A DNA stretch of 64,000 nt from Shouchella clausii (GTDB taxonomy: Bacteria; Bacillota; Bacilli; Bacillales; Bacillaceae_D), in NCBI RefSeq assembly GCF_002250115.1, contig NZ_CP019985.1, positions 1,984,001 to 2,048,000 on the forward strand. The letters run 5' to 3'. The position numbers were made by a program, and so were the translations under genes. Shown piece after piece: positions 30,411 to 39,156 of the stretch. Within the stretch, counting starts at the first letter, position 1. Each line of letters opens with the position of its first letter. The notes under the pieces were generated by a model. That model was not told where the DNA came from and did no database searches. It saw nothing but the letters and a program-made list of their open reading frames with translations.

Positions 30411-30633
30411 ACATTTCAATTTACAGCAATGGATCAATGTAATCAAGTGTAAACTAATCAACTTGTAGGTGAAGGAAGGTGTGACTTCGTTACATCGGTA
30501 AATGTCTCACACCACGATCAGAAATCCCATATTTGCATATTCTACAAATATTTGCGGCTTACTAATGCCTCAATTTCTTAGAGGAAAGTGAATGGCTTGA
30601 TTGACTAGAAGTATGAAAAACAACAATAATTTA

Positions 30634-30661
30634 TTGATAAACGATAAATTTATGGTAAAAT
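30634..30661 (+). promoter_or_regulatory. Promoter candidate for the DUF2975-XRE-DUF817 genes
   Basis: TTGATA, a 16-bp spacer, then TGG-TAAAAT (extended -10). The DUF2975 gene starts 34 bp downstream. Apart from this and the Zur box, the 330-bp gap between folE2 and this gene shows nothing clear. Confidence 0.5.
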
Positions 30662-30694
30662 CAGATGGATAATCAATGAATAGAGGTGTTTTTC

Positions 30695-31171
30695 ATGAAA
30701 CGAGGTTCTACGCTTTTTTTAAAGTTAGCAGTGATGCTTATGGGAAGTCCTGTTCTTGCTTTGTGTATCTTTGGGCTCGTATGGTTACCTAGTCATCCGG
30801 TAGATCCACATTATGACCATATCCTATATCCTATTTTTATCGGTGTATTTTTAACGGTGATACCGTTTTTTGTTGCATTGTCTCAGGCTTTTAAACTTTT
30901 GAGTTACATTGACAAGAATCAATCGTTCTCTGAACTGTCTACGAGAGCGTTGAAAAATATTAAATATTGTGCAGTCATCATCAGTGGTTTGTATGTAGCT
31001 ATTATGCCGTTCTTTTACTTGCTCGCAGATCGAGATGATGCTCCAGGTCTCCTATTTATGGGAGTGGTCCCTCTCTTTGCTTCAACGGTAATCGCAGTAT
31101 TCGCTGCTGTTCTTCAAAGACTTTTCCAAGAAGCGATTGATATTAAATCTGAAAATGATTTAACGGTTTGA
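30695..31171 (+). CDS. DUF2975 membrane protein
   Basis: 158 residues with four membrane helices (about 8-28, 46-66, 92-112 and 120-143). The pattern LLSYIDKNQSFSELSTRALKNIKYCA between helices 2 and 3 is typical of DUF2975. The ATG at 30695 follows TAGAGGTG. In Bacillus this family is commonly followed by a YozG-type small XRE regulator, as it is here 10 bp downstream. The function is unknown; it may relay a membrane signal to the regulator. Confidence 0.8.
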   Translation: MKRGSTLFLKLAVMLMGSPVLALCIFGLVWLPSHPVDPHYDHILYPIFIGVFLTVIPFFVALSQAFKLLSYIDKNQSFSELSTRALKNIKYCAVIISGLYVAIMPFFYLLADRDDAPGLLFMGVVPLFASTVIAVFAAVLQRLFQEAIDIKSENDLTV

Positions 31172-31181
31172 GGTGAAAACC

Positions 31182-31406
31182 ATGGCAATTATAATCAATG
31201 TTGACGTAATGCTAGCAAAAAGGAAAATGAGCGTTACCGAACTTTCCGAACGAGTTGGGATAACGATGGCGAATCTCTCTATATTGAAGAATGGAAAGGC
31301 CAAAGCGATTCGACTCTCCACGTTAGATGCGATTTGCAAAGCCTTAGATTGTCAACCTGGAGATCTTTTAGAATACCGAAGCGACGCAAACCTCCATGAT
31401 GAATGA
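31182..31406 (+). CDS. Small XRE-family regulator (YozG type)
   Basis: 74 residues consisting of one Cro/C1 helix-turn-helix: VDVMLAKRKMSVTELSERVGITMANLSILKNGKAKAIRLSTLDAICKALDCQPGDLLEY. The ATG at 31182 lies behind GAGGTG. Coupled to the DUF2975 gene, it probably forms a two-gene regulatory unit. Targets are unknown. Confidence 0.85.
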   Translation: MAIIINVDVMLAKRKMSVTELSERVGITMANLSILKNGKAKAIRLSTLDAICKALDCQPGDLLEYRSDANLHDE

Positions 31407-31447
31407 AAGTGGAAGGCAAAAAAACTTATTCAGAATGGAGGGCTTTA

Positions 31448-32254
31448 ATGATGAGGCCATTAAAACAACTCGTTCGTTTTGGCTGGGAGCAAGCCCTTTC
31501 TTGCTTGTTTCCTGTCGTTATATTTGCTTCTTTGGCGATTACACAACTCGTACCACTTCCCTTTTTGCCAAGGTATGATTGGCTACTCATTATTTGTCTT
31601 TTTATGCAGTGGTGGATGGTGCGTTCTGGGCTTGAAACATGGGACGAATTGAAAGTCATTACATTGTTTCACCTTATTGGGCTGGCTCTTGAACTTTTTA
31701 AAGTACACATGGGCTCCTGGTCCTACCCAGAGGAAGGGTATTCCAAGGTATTTGGCGTCCCTTTGTATAGCGGATTTATGTATGCAAGCGTAGCAAGTTA
31801 TCTTTGCCAAGCGTGGAGGCGATTAAAGATAGAATTGGTGAAGTGGCCGCCGCTGTTACTAGTTGTCCCTCTTGCAGCTGCGATTTACTTAAATTTTTTT
31901 ACCCATCACTTTTGGATTGATATCCGTTTTTGGTTAGCAGGGCTTGTTATCATCGTCTTTTGGCCATCATGGGTTACATATGAGGTGAATGGAACTCGTT
32001 ACCGGATGCCACTTGCACTCTCTTTTGTGCTCATCGGATTTTTTATATGGATAGCCGAAAATATTGCAACATTCTTCGGCGCTTGGGAATATCCGAACCA
32101 AACCGAAGCATGGAGTCTCGTTCACTTAGGAAAAGTGAGTTCATGGCTTTTATTAGTGATTGTTAGTTTCCTGATTGTAGCGACATTAAAACAAGTGAAA
32201 GGGAAGAGATCCACTGGTGTAGATGCTAGTCAGTCTTTTATAAAAAAGCAGTGA
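31448..32254 (+). CDS. DUF817 family membrane protein
   Basis: 268 residues with about eight membrane helices. The conserved DUF817 features are ELFKVHMGSWSYPEEGYSKVFGVPLYSGFMYASVASYLCQAW and WIAENIATFFGAWEYPNQ. No biochemical function is known. The ATG at 31448 follows GGAGGGC; a second ATG comes directly after it. The open frame extends upstream into the XRE gene end. It may be co-transcribed with the two preceding genes. Confidence 0.85.
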   Translation: MMRPLKQLVRFGWEQALSCLFPVVIFASLAITQLVPLPFLPRYDWLLIICLFMQWWMVRSGLETWDELKVITLFHLIGLALELFKVHMGSWSYPEEGYSKVFGVPLYSGFMYASVASYLCQAWRRLKIELVKWPPLLLVVPLAAAIYLNFFTHHFWIDIRFWLAGLVIIVFWPSWVTYEVNGTRYRMPLALSFVLIGFFIWIAENIATFFGAWEYPNQTEAWSLVHLGKVSSWLLLVIVSFLIVATLKQVKGKRSTGVDASQSFIKKQ

Positions 32255-32268
32255 GTGCTTTTTTATAA
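32238..32268 (+). terminator. Terminator overlapping the DUF817 stop codon
   Basis: TTATAAAAAAGCA and TGCTTTTTTATAA form a perfect 13-bp stem with a 5-base loop. The left arm is in the coding region. The 160 bp from here to leader 4 hold no gene I can support. Confidence 0.8.
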
Positions 32269-32431
32269 TGAAGAAACAACCATTCTTACTGTTAGTATTA
32301 ATGGAAAGAAACATAAAATGAATGAAGGACAATAGATCGAAAGGGGCGATATAAGAATAGAAGGGAACAACATCCACAGTTTGATCTTCTTAATCTTCCA
32401 AGAAAAAGAGGAGCAAAGAAGCAGCATTTTT

Positions 32432-32611
32432 AGTGCGAACCCCAAGCGCACATAAAATTACTAGACCACCCGCACCAAAAAAGAGCCTAACTATGGAAAA
32501 ATATGTGCGAAAATGGTTAAATGTTGTATATGTCCCATGGTATGATAGAAAAAAGAGCAACTTTTTCCTATTATTGATTGTTTAGATTCCAATAAATAGG
32601 GGAATTTCGCT
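32432..32611 (+). promoter_or_regulatory. CRISPR leader 4
   Basis: 180 bp. The 45-bp element at 32432-32476 carries a few changes (ATTACTAGACC). The extended -10 TGGTATGAT (32541-32546) and the end AATAGGGGAATTTCGCT match the other leaders. Confidence 0.85.
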
Positions 32612-33042
32612 GTCGCACTCTTAGTGAGTGCGTGGATTGAAATTCGCGTAATAAATCGTCTTAATCCCCTTATGATGTCGCACTCTTAGTGAGTGCGTGG
32701 ATTGAAATATCCATACATTTCGGTCGTTCCGACACAGGCTGCGGTCGCACTCTTAGTGAGTGCGTGGATTGAAATCGCTCAGGATGTCCCCAACCCCTAC
32801 TGTTTTAAGGTCGCACTCTTAGTGAGTGCGTGGATTGAAATATACAAGGATTTAAGGAAATAGATAAACACTATTGCGTCGCACTCTTAGTGAGTGCGTG
32901 GATTGAAATCCTGACTTTTTAATCATGCCATATCCGGTAAAAAGTCGCACTCTTAGTGAGTGCGTGGATTGAAATTCAACGTAGTCATGGAACTCTGCAA
33001 ACGTCGTAGCGTCGCACTCCTTGTGAGTGTGTGAATTAACCA
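32612..33042 (+). CRISPR. CRISPR array 4
   Basis: The shortest array: six good repeats (32612, 32677, 32744, 32810, 32878, 32944) and a decayed terminal one (33011-33042), with six spacers. The variable loop bases are TTAG. The terminal repeat instead has CTTG, the loop of array 2, and a damaged 3' end (GTGTGTGAATTAAC). Confidence 0.96.
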
Positions 33043-33310
33043 GCGCAATCAAAGGCGGCAACAAACTAGCGGTTTTCCGCATTGCCGCCTACGACAAGGA
33101 AAAGAAGAAACGGGTTTCTTCAAAGCAAAAAAAGCTTATTTATCAAAAATAAAGACAAACTCGAAGAATTATATGCCAGTCTCCAAAAAGGACAGCTAAT
33201 CTCTGTCGAGCACAAAGAAAACAACGGATATACAAACATTTATGGTCTGATGGATCGCTCTTACGCAGACAGACGCAAGTCAGCGCAGAGAGGACAGGAA
33301 GCGGAAGCAA
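33043..33310 (+). other. Probable decayed coding remnant after array 4
   Basis: Two frames look protein-like in succession but neither has a good start. One runs KGGNKLAVFRIAAYDKEKKKR and stops near 33150. The other runs DKLEELYASLQKGQLISV...NNGYTNIYGLMDR and passes through a terminator. A frameshift would join them. I do not recognise the family and would not call a gene. Confidence 0.35.
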
Positions 33311-33345
33311 AAAGAGTGACTGGTCGTGCCAGTCACTCTTTTTTT
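33311..33345 (+). terminator. Strong terminator
   Basis: AAAGAGTGACTGG and CCAGTCACTCTTT form a 13-bp stem with a 5-base loop, followed by more T. It probably served the lost gene upstream. Confidence 0.75.
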
Positions 33346-33405
33346 GACCTATACTTCGAATAAATATTATAGACAAGCGCTCACAAATTCGCTATTTATC
33401 ACAGT

Positions 33406-33639
33406 TTAATCCTTTGTGAACCGATCTTGTTCTTCAAACTCAAAAATGATTGATTTTACATTGTGTAGATTCTCTTCTGCAAATGTATCTTGATCATTCT
33501 TATCCTCTATATACACCATTGCATTGGTCTCTATTTGATAGATCAAATTATATAAGTATGCGAGCACATGGACGGGCGTCCCGTCTCTAGGACTTTCCTC
33601 GACATAGACTCCATTTTCAAAGATAAATTTTGCCTTCAA
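33406..33639 (-). CDS. Small acidic hypothetical protein
   Basis: 77 residues from a TTG start, with AAAAGGGGTG seven bases upstream. It is rich in Asp and Glu (FEFEEQDRFTKD at the C-terminus), with no membrane helix or signal peptide. The predicted strands KAKFIFENGVYVEE and AMVYIEDKNDQD suggest a small folded domain. I do not recognise the family. It stands alone between arrays 4 and 5. Confidence 0.5.
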   Translation of the reverse strand: MKAKFIFENGVYVEESPRDGTPVHVLAYLYNLIYQIETNAMVYIEDKNDQDTFAEENLHNVKSIIFEFEEQDRFTKD

Positions 33640-33715
33640 TGCAATCACCCCTTTTCTATAATTTATAAGAGGGGGATAAATTTCTCAATATTTATGTAAG
33701 TCTTATATTAGATGA

Positions 33716-33982
33716 TTAATTCAAACGTATGCATCGGAATGGCATTTGCAAGGGGAAAGGTTCACGATAAAAGGAACCGTTCCAGAAAATACAAGCGCCT
33801 ATATTTGCCTCCCAGCTGTAGCAAACCGGGAAGAATTGAAAGCGTTACAACTAGATCCAGCAAATGTTGCGCCGGAAGAGGCAGAAACGGTTTTTAGGCA
33901 TATGCGCCCAGACAGCGTCTTAACCAAGCAAGGATCAGGCCCGTTTTCATACACATATCAAGCAAGAATGGCAAAACAATAG
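33716..33982 (+). pseudogene. Remnant of a GH78-like alpha-L-rhamnosidase C-terminus (copy A)
   Basis: An 88-codon open stretch with no start. FTIKGTVPENTSAYICLPA resembles the C-terminal beta-sandwich of family 78 rhamnosidases, where a V-P-x-N-T-x-A-x-V-x-L-P-A pattern is usual. The catalytic part is missing. A second, more decayed copy of the same stretch is at 34975-35285. The family call rests on this one pattern. Confidence 0.45.
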
Positions 33983-34109
33983 ACGATACAACCTTTAGGG
34001 GAGAAGGGAGTTAGAAGGGAACCGACTCCCCTCAAACATTTTGTACGATTGAAGAAGGTTGATAAGGAAATAAGAAAAAGAAGATGTTTCGTGAGAAAGG
34101 TGTAATAGC

Positions 34110-34141
34110 AAAAAGACCAGAAGTCGACATCTGGTCTTTTA
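34110..34141 (-). terminator. Terminator of the cis-prenyltransferase-like gene
   Basis: AAAAGACCAGA and TCTGGTCTTTT form the stem, with T/A runs on both strands. It lies 46 bp beyond the minus-strand gene's stop codon. Confidence 0.75.
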
Positions 34142-34186
34142 GTGTTGTTAAGAAACAAGGATTTTTAAAATTAGGGCTGTGTTTTT

Positions 34187-34912
34187 TTAAGAGCCTTTTC
34201 TTCGCTCCCGGGATGTATATTCCTGCAAAGATTTTTCCAACCAGTTGCTATCAAAGTCTGGCCAATAAACTTCAGGAAAATAAAGTTGGGAGTCTCCTGT
34301 TAGAAAGGATAAAAAATCGGCTGAATTATGCGGATCATTCCACGAACCCGTTCGAATAATGAAATCAACACTTGGTAAATAGCCAGTCCAAGAATGTTTT
34401 TTTAGTAAAGAATTAAATGTAAGAGGATCCTTATTGATATTTTTTTCTAGCACATGGTCATCTAATAATGAAATGACAGCTTGCCCACGTTCTATTTTAC
34501 CGTCATAAGCAACTAATAATGTTAATATGCCCTTGTCGTTATTAGCGGTCTTCACCAACAGTTGTTCAATCATATCAATGGTGTCTTTTTCTAAAAACGT
34601 TCTCCAACTTCCACAAACCTGGACTTTAATTTTATTTTCCATTATTTTCGAATCGTTCAGTAGCTCAGTAAATTTTTTAGCGTATAATTTATGCATGGCT
34701 TTCACTAAACTTTTTTCTCTATTTTTAAGATTATCTACAGAACTGACCCAAAAAGTAACATAGTTAACACCTTTACTAAACAATGCTTCCGTTATATATT
34801 GAAAATTTGCAGCACCTTTATCATATAGTGAGCCTTCAGAAAGTAACCCTTTCTTTTTAGCCCAACGTCTGTTTCCGTCTGGAATAATTGCTATATGATT
34901 GATAAAATTAAT
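34187..34912 (-). CDS. Divergent cis-prenyltransferase (undecaprenyl diphosphate synthase-like)
   Basis: About 241 residues if read from an ATT at 34912, which lies six bases after AGGGAGAGG. No ATG, GTG or TTG fits that ribosome site; the open frame continues to 35152 but runs antisense through a decayed repeat. The first motif, HIAIIPDGNRRWAKKKG, keeps the catalytic Asp of DGN and looks more like archaeal or accessory enzymes than housekeeping UppS (MDGNGRWA). The later RTGGExRxSNFL motif is altered to IIRTGSWNDPHNSADFLSF. The gene is visibly AT-rich. Prenyl-chain synthesis is plausible but activity is uncertain. Confidence 0.65.
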   Translation of the reverse strand: MNFINHIAIIPDGNRRWAKKKGLLSEGSLYDKGAANFQYITEALFSKGVNYVTFWVSSVDNLKNREKSLVKAMHKLYAKKFTELLNDSKIMENKIKVQVCGSWRTFLEKDTIDMIEQLLVKTANNDKGILTLLVAYDGKIERGQAVISLLDDHVLEKNINKDPLTFNSLLKKHSWTGYLPSVDFIIRTGSWNDPHNSADFLSFLTGDSQLYFPEVYWPDFDSNWLEKSLQEYTSRERRKGS

Positions 34913-34974
34913 AATAATCCTCTCCCTAGGAACATTAACTATACGCTCATCATAAAGTTTTATTTTTCCACTTG

Positions 34975-35285
34975 TCAAACGATAAACGGAACGGTTCAGG
35001 AAACATATTTGCTTCTCAATCGTAGCAACTAAGAAGACATAAAAGCGCTTTACATAAGCTCGGCAAGAATGGCCCTGGAAGAAGTAGAAACGGTTTTCAG
35101 GCACTCGCCTAGACAGCGTCTTAACAGCAAGGATCAGGCCCATTTCATACACATATCAAACAAGAATGGCGAAACAGATACACAACTCATAGGGGAGAAG
35201 GGATGTTAGTAGGCAACCGACTCCCCTCAATCGTTTCTTTGTGAGCAAGCGAAAAGTTCTGTATGATTGAAGAAGATCAAAAAAC
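34975..35285 (+). repeat. Decayed copy B of the GH78-like 3' end and following hairpin
   Basis: Matches 33755-34065 with many substitutions and small gaps. Clear blocks are GAAACGGTTTTCAGGCA, AGACAGCGTCTTAAC, TACACATATCAAACAAGAAT, then AGGGGAGAAGGGA and CGACTCCCCTCAA. The frame is broken. Together, copies A and B flank the cis-prenyltransferase-like gene as direct repeats. Leader 5 begins right after it. Confidence 0.75.
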
Positions 35286-35289
35286 ACTT

Positions 35290-35470
35290 GGTGCGAACCC
35301 CAAGCGCACATAAAATCCCTAGATCACCCGCACCAAAAAAGAGCTTAAATATGAAATAATATGTGTAATGATGGTAAAATGCTATACGTATGCCATGATA
35401 GAATAAAAGAAAAGAGCGGCTTTTTCCTATAATTGATTGTTTTCCTGTCAATAAATAGGGGAATTTCGCT
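35290..35470 (+). promoter_or_regulatory. CRISPR leader 5
   Basis: 181 bp. The 45-bp element is at 35290-35334. The promoter area is slightly changed (TGATAGAAT, -10 at 35399-35404). AAATAGGGGAATTTCGCT adjoins the first repeat. Confidence 0.85.
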
Positions 35471-36563
35471 GTCGCACTCTTAATGAGTGCGTGGATTGAA
35501 ATATTCCTTTGCCCCCTCTAGTAATCGCTTCGAAATGTCGCACTCTTAATGAGTGCGTGGATTGAAATCGGGATTACCTATACGCAGGATGACGCAAAGC
35601 TGAGTCGCACTCTTAATGAGTGCGTGGATTGAAATGTAGCTGAAATTTCCCTTCCTTTCGATGTGTTGAGTCGCACTCTTAATGAGTGCGTGGATTGAAA
35701 TTCTCCTATTATTTTTTTATTAATCTACTTATCATGTCGCACTCTTAATGAGTGCGTGGATTGAAATGCCAAATATGTCGTGATAGTAACGTTTTAGAGC
35801 GGTCGCACTCTTAATGAGTGCGTGGATTGAAATTTGTGTCATGTCGTTATTAATCCCAAGTTGCTTGGTCGCACTCTTAATGAGTGCGTGGATTGAAATT
35901 GCTACAAAGGGCGAGAAGTCCTTAAAAGACCTAAGTCGCACTCTTAATGAGTGCGTGGATTGAAATACGCCTGCCAAGCCATCGAAGCGTAACGCCAAGT
36001 CGCACTCTTAATGAGTGCGTGGATTGAAATAACGGTATCTCAGCGTCCTGACTACGTACCTTGGTCGCACTCTTAATGAGTGCGTGGATTGAAATAGCAT
36101 ATCTTCAACAGATTTTCGAAGCGTCATCGTCGCACTCTTAATGAGTGCGTGGATTGAAATAAGAGAGGAAAACACTGAAAAAGAAAAAGGGGATGGTCGC
36201 ACTCTTAATGAGTGCGTGGATTGAAATCTATCGAGGACGTTGTTAAGATAACTAAGGACTAAGTCGCACTCTTAATGAGTGCGTGGATTGAAATTCTTTG
36301 TCTGCTAGGCTGTCTAACGGCGGTTCAATCAGTCGCACTCTTAATGAGTGCGTGGATTGAAATAAATAATTGATAAATTAAGCAGCTAAAAAGATAAAGT
36401 CGCACTCTTAATGAGTGCGTGGATTGAAATGTAATAGCGTGGCCGCATCTGAAAAGGCTGTTAGTGTCGCACTCTTAATGAGTGCGTGGATTGAAATTGC
36501 TTGATTACGGCGTCTGACATCATGCCGTCACGTCACACTCTTCGTAAGTGCGTGCTCGTTCGT
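35471..36563 (+). CRISPR. CRISPR array 5
   Basis: Sixteen good repeats (35471 to 36466) with TTAA as the variable loop bases, and a decayed terminal one (36532-36563). Sixteen spacers of about 33-36 bp. The terminal copy has TTCG in the loop, GTCACACTC in place of GTCGCACTC, and has lost the GGATTGAAAT end. Confidence 0.97.
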
Positions 36564-36602
36564 ATGCAACCTAATAACCAGTAGGTTATCGACGTAAGGC
36601 AT

Positions 36603-36821
36603 TTGGGAGGCGGATCTGCCATAAAACGAAAAACAGTAGTTTTAGGTATAAGTGGGTTTCTAGTAATTGGTATGGCTGTAAGTGCAGTCATCTTATTGAA
36701 TGCGGACAAGGAATATGTGCCAGGGGGAACTCAATTAAAAAAGAATGAAAGAGACTCGATTGATTATTGGACCAAAGACAACATGAAAAAAGCTGTTCCA
36801 GGGGCAGGAATGGACGAATAA
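36603..36821 (+). pseudogene. Short signal-peptide protein, probably a truncated secreted protein
   Basis: 72 codons from TTG, or 66 from an ATA at 36621 that sits seven bases after GGGAGGCGG. It encodes a signal or anchor helix (KRKTVVLGISGFLVIGMAVSAVILL) and a short tail ending DYWTKDNMKKAVPGAGMDE. The YWTxxxMxxAxP pattern is common just after the signal peptide of secreted trypsin-like or similar proteins. The reading frame stops inside a terminator, so it looks like the N-terminus of a lost larger protein. A functional micro-protein is the alternative. Confidence 0.45.
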
Positions 36822-36844
36822 GCCTGCTCCTCGAACAGCTTTTG
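36787..36844. terminator. Terminator between the short ORF and the GntR gene
   Basis: AAAAGCTGTTC pairs with GAACAGCTTTT, and GGGGCAGG with CCTGCTCC inside. It can serve both convergent transcripts. Confidence 0.75.
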
Positions 36845-36872
36845 CTAACTAGTTGGTGTTTGGTTTCGTTCG

Positions 36873-37580
36873 TTATTTTTTTCTGAACTGGTGTTTAAAG
36901 CGGTTAAACGGGGTGAAGTATGAAACTGCGTAGTCTAAGTTAATGAGCTCGCTGTATTCAAAGACGCGCCCGTCGTTAAGAATGCCGCGATTGACAATTT
37001 TCATGGCTGCGATGCCTTTTTTGCAATTTAACAAATTGGCTTGTTCTCTTGTCACGTTGACGGCACTGTAAGTGGTAATAAAGTGGGAGATGTCATAGCC
37101 GCATTGTTGGACATATTCATGGACGGAACCGGCGGCAATCTCTTCTGTTAAATTAGGGAAGTAGGAGTAAGGAAGCTGCGTTGTTTCAATTTGGACTTTT
37201 TGGTAATCGACGATCCGTACGCGTGTAAACTCCCAGACAAAGTCGTTTTTTCTGTCAAAGATTTTTTCTATTTCCGGTGTCATGTTTTTCTTTTGCATGG
37301 CAATGATGGTTGATTGAATGTCTTTGAATTTCTTTTCGGTTAACGAATTATAAATAAGGGGGCTTTCCCTAATTGTTTTAGTGACAAAAATGCCAGAGCC
37401 TTGCACAACTTGTACACTGCCGATGTTTATTAGTTTTTTGATTGCTTTTCGGATTGTGTAACGAGAGACTTGATAGTGTGTGGCGAGGGCTCTCTCCGTT
37501 GGCAATTTTTCGCCAGGGGCATATTTGTTTTGATAAATTTTGCTTAGCAGGTCATCGGCGACAAATTGTCTTTTCTTCAT
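36873..37580 (-). CDS. GntR/HutC-family regulator with UTRA domain
   Basis: 235 residues. The N-terminal winged HTH is clear (YQNKYAPGEKLPTERALATHYQVSRYTIRKAIKKLINIGSVQVVQGSGIFV). The C-terminal ~150 residues fit a UTRA ligand-binding domain (FVWEFTRVRIVDYQKVQIETTQLPYSYFPNL). The ATG follows GGGGAGAAAC. It lies beside a mannonate-dehydratase-like gene on the same strand and near a divergent PTS gene, which it probably regulates. The effector is probably a sugar phosphate or sugar acid. Confidence 0.9.
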   Translation of the reverse strand: MKKRQFVADDLLSKIYQNKYAPGEKLPTERALATHYQVSRYTIRKAIKKLINIGSVQVVQGSGIFVTKTIRESPLIYNSLTEKKFKDIQSTIIAMQKKNMTPEIEKIFDRKNDFVWEFTRVRIVDYQKVQIETTQLPYSYFPNLTEEIAAGSVHEYVQQCGYDISHFITTYSAVNVTREQANLLNCKKGIAAMKIVNRGILNDGRVFEYSELINLDYAVSYFTPFNRFKHQFRKK

Positions 37581-37621
37581 GTTTCTCCCCTCATCTAAGG
37601 CTGAATCGTTTCATTTAGTAT

Positions 37622-37658
37622 AAAAGCCTTGTTTGCACACTGCAAGCAAGGCTTTTAA
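37622..37658 (-). terminator. Terminator after the enolase-superfamily gene
   Basis: AAAAGCCTTG pairs with CAAGGCTTTT, with TTGC/GCAA extending the stem inside. It lies between the manD-like stop codon and the GntR start. Confidence 0.75.
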
Positions 37659-37661
37659 TTG

Positions 37662-38861
37662 TTATGGCGTGTGAATCGCGCCGTTTGGCAGGCGGGCTTG
37701 TGTCCACTCATGTTTTCGGTACACAACTGGGTAGTTTTGCGCCAACGTTTCGTCAAATGATACACCAATGCCAACTTCATCAATCGGGTAAATGTAGCCT
37801 TGCTTGACTTGGACGGAACCGGGAAACATTTCCTCAATGATGGCTTCTGGTTCTTGAATTTCTTGAATGGCAGCCTGGTGAAGGTGAATGTTCAAGTGTG
37901 TGTTGACCGCTACGCCGATGGGCGTCATATCCGACGGGCCATGCCAGGCAATTTTGACACCAAACTGGCTGCATAACGCACCGAGCTTTAATGCTGGTGT
38001 AATCCCGCCTATTTGTGAAACGTGGCATCGAATGTAATCGATTTGCCGATTGGCAATTAAGTGCTTCCACTCCATTGGGTTATTAAACAATTCGCCTGTG
38101 GCGATTGGCGTTGTACACTGGGCGCGTAGTTGGGCCAGCCATTCATTTTGGTCAGGAGGCAAAACGTCCTCTAAAAAGTATGGCTTATATGGTTCCAACT
38201 CTTTGGCAAGCTGGATCGCTTGGATCGGCGAAAGCCGCTCATGGACATCGTGAAGAAAATGGATGCTATAGCCGTATTTTTCACGGAGTGCTTTAAACAT
38301 CCGCACGACATCTCTCATGTAAATATCAGGATCGTAATATTCCCCTTCTAGTTGTCTTTCTGGTAAGTGCATGTCCTGGTTTTTGCCGCCATATTTGCCA
38401 AGTTGGCAACGAATATGTTTAAATCCACGCTTGATTAGTCCGTCCACGTTTTCGAACAATTCTTCTAAAGTAAGCCCGTCTGCATGGGCATATGCAGCAA
38501 TGGCACTTTTCGATTTCCCGCCAAATAATTGGTAAAGCGGCATGTTTGCAAGCTTTGCCTTCATATCCCACAACGCCATGTCGATGCCGGCAATGGCGTT
38601 GTTCATAATTGGTCCATTGCGCCAGTAAGCGTTCACCATCATCATTTGCCATATATCTTCAATATCGTGGGCATCACGTCCGAGCAAAAGCGGGGTTAAG
38701 TATTGGTCTACGACCATTTTGACGGGAAGCGGGCGCTGTTGGAACGTGGCGCATCCATAGCCAGTAAGGCCTAGGCTTGTCTCGACTTTCACTACGACAA
38801 AATTATGGCGATGGGGATTGGTCACAAATGCTTCGATTGATGTAATGATGTTTGGTTCCAC
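37662..38861 (-). CDS. Mandelate racemase/enolase-superfamily dehydratase (D-mannonate dehydratase / RspA-like)
   Basis: 399 residues from a GTG at 38861, eight bases after AAGGAG; three extra codons are open upstream. The N-terminal capping domain is followed by the barrel with ManD-type features: [48 protein letters not shown] (metal ligand Asp), [11 protein letters not shown] (Glu), [12 protein letters not shown] (Glu) and [15 protein letters not shown] (His). The superfamily dehydrates acid sugars. Members of this subgroup differ widely in activity, so mannonate is only a guess. Confidence 0.82.
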   Translation of the reverse strand: MEPNIITSIEAFVTNPHRHNFVVVKVETSLGLTGYGCATFQQRPLPVKMVVDQYLTPLLLGRDAHDIEDIWQMMMVNAYWRNGPIMNNAIAGIDMALWDMKAKLANMPLYQLFGGKSKSAIAAYAHADGLTLEELFENVDGLIKRGFKHIRCQLGKYGGKNQDMHLPERQLEGEYYDPDIYMRDVVRMFKALREKYGYSIHFLHDVHERLSPIQAIQLAKELEPYKPYFLEDVLPPDQNEWLAQLRAQCTTPIATGELFNNPMEWKHLIANRQIDYIRCHVSQIGGITPALKLGALCSQFGVKIAWHGPSDMTPIGVAVNTHLNIHLHQAAIQEIQEPEAIIEEMFPGSVQVKQGYIYPIDEVGIGVSFDETLAQNYPVVYRKHEWTQARLPNGAIHTP

Positions 38862-39156
38862 GGGATGCACTCCTTCTCATTGATTCCTTTTTATAGAACG
38901 GCATGAGGCCATCGTTTCTACCTGTTTTCCTGTTGATTAAAGCATATGGAAATCAAGGGGTCAATTTGGTTAGAAATGCATTGGGGAAAACGAGTATTTC
39001 CCGTACCAATTTTGGATAAATGCTTGTGTAAGTACTGATAAATAAGGGTTTTCTGTTTCTATTGGTATTTTTTGAAACGTTTTCAGGTGGGGGCTCTTAT
39101 GCTACGATATGCCTGTCGATGATCATCAAATTCGAAAGTGAAGGAAGGCTGCTTCT

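Noticed and set aside
34913-35152. Extension of the cis-prenyltransferase frame to 35152
   Set aside because: The extra 80 codons run antisense through the decayed glycosidase copy B and do not resemble the family; the family motif starts only near residue 86 of that frame.
39071-39085. cre-like TTGAAACGTTTTCA upstream of the PTS EIIBC gene
   Set aside because: The spacing between TG and the CG core is one base short of the CcpA consensus; too weak to list as a site.
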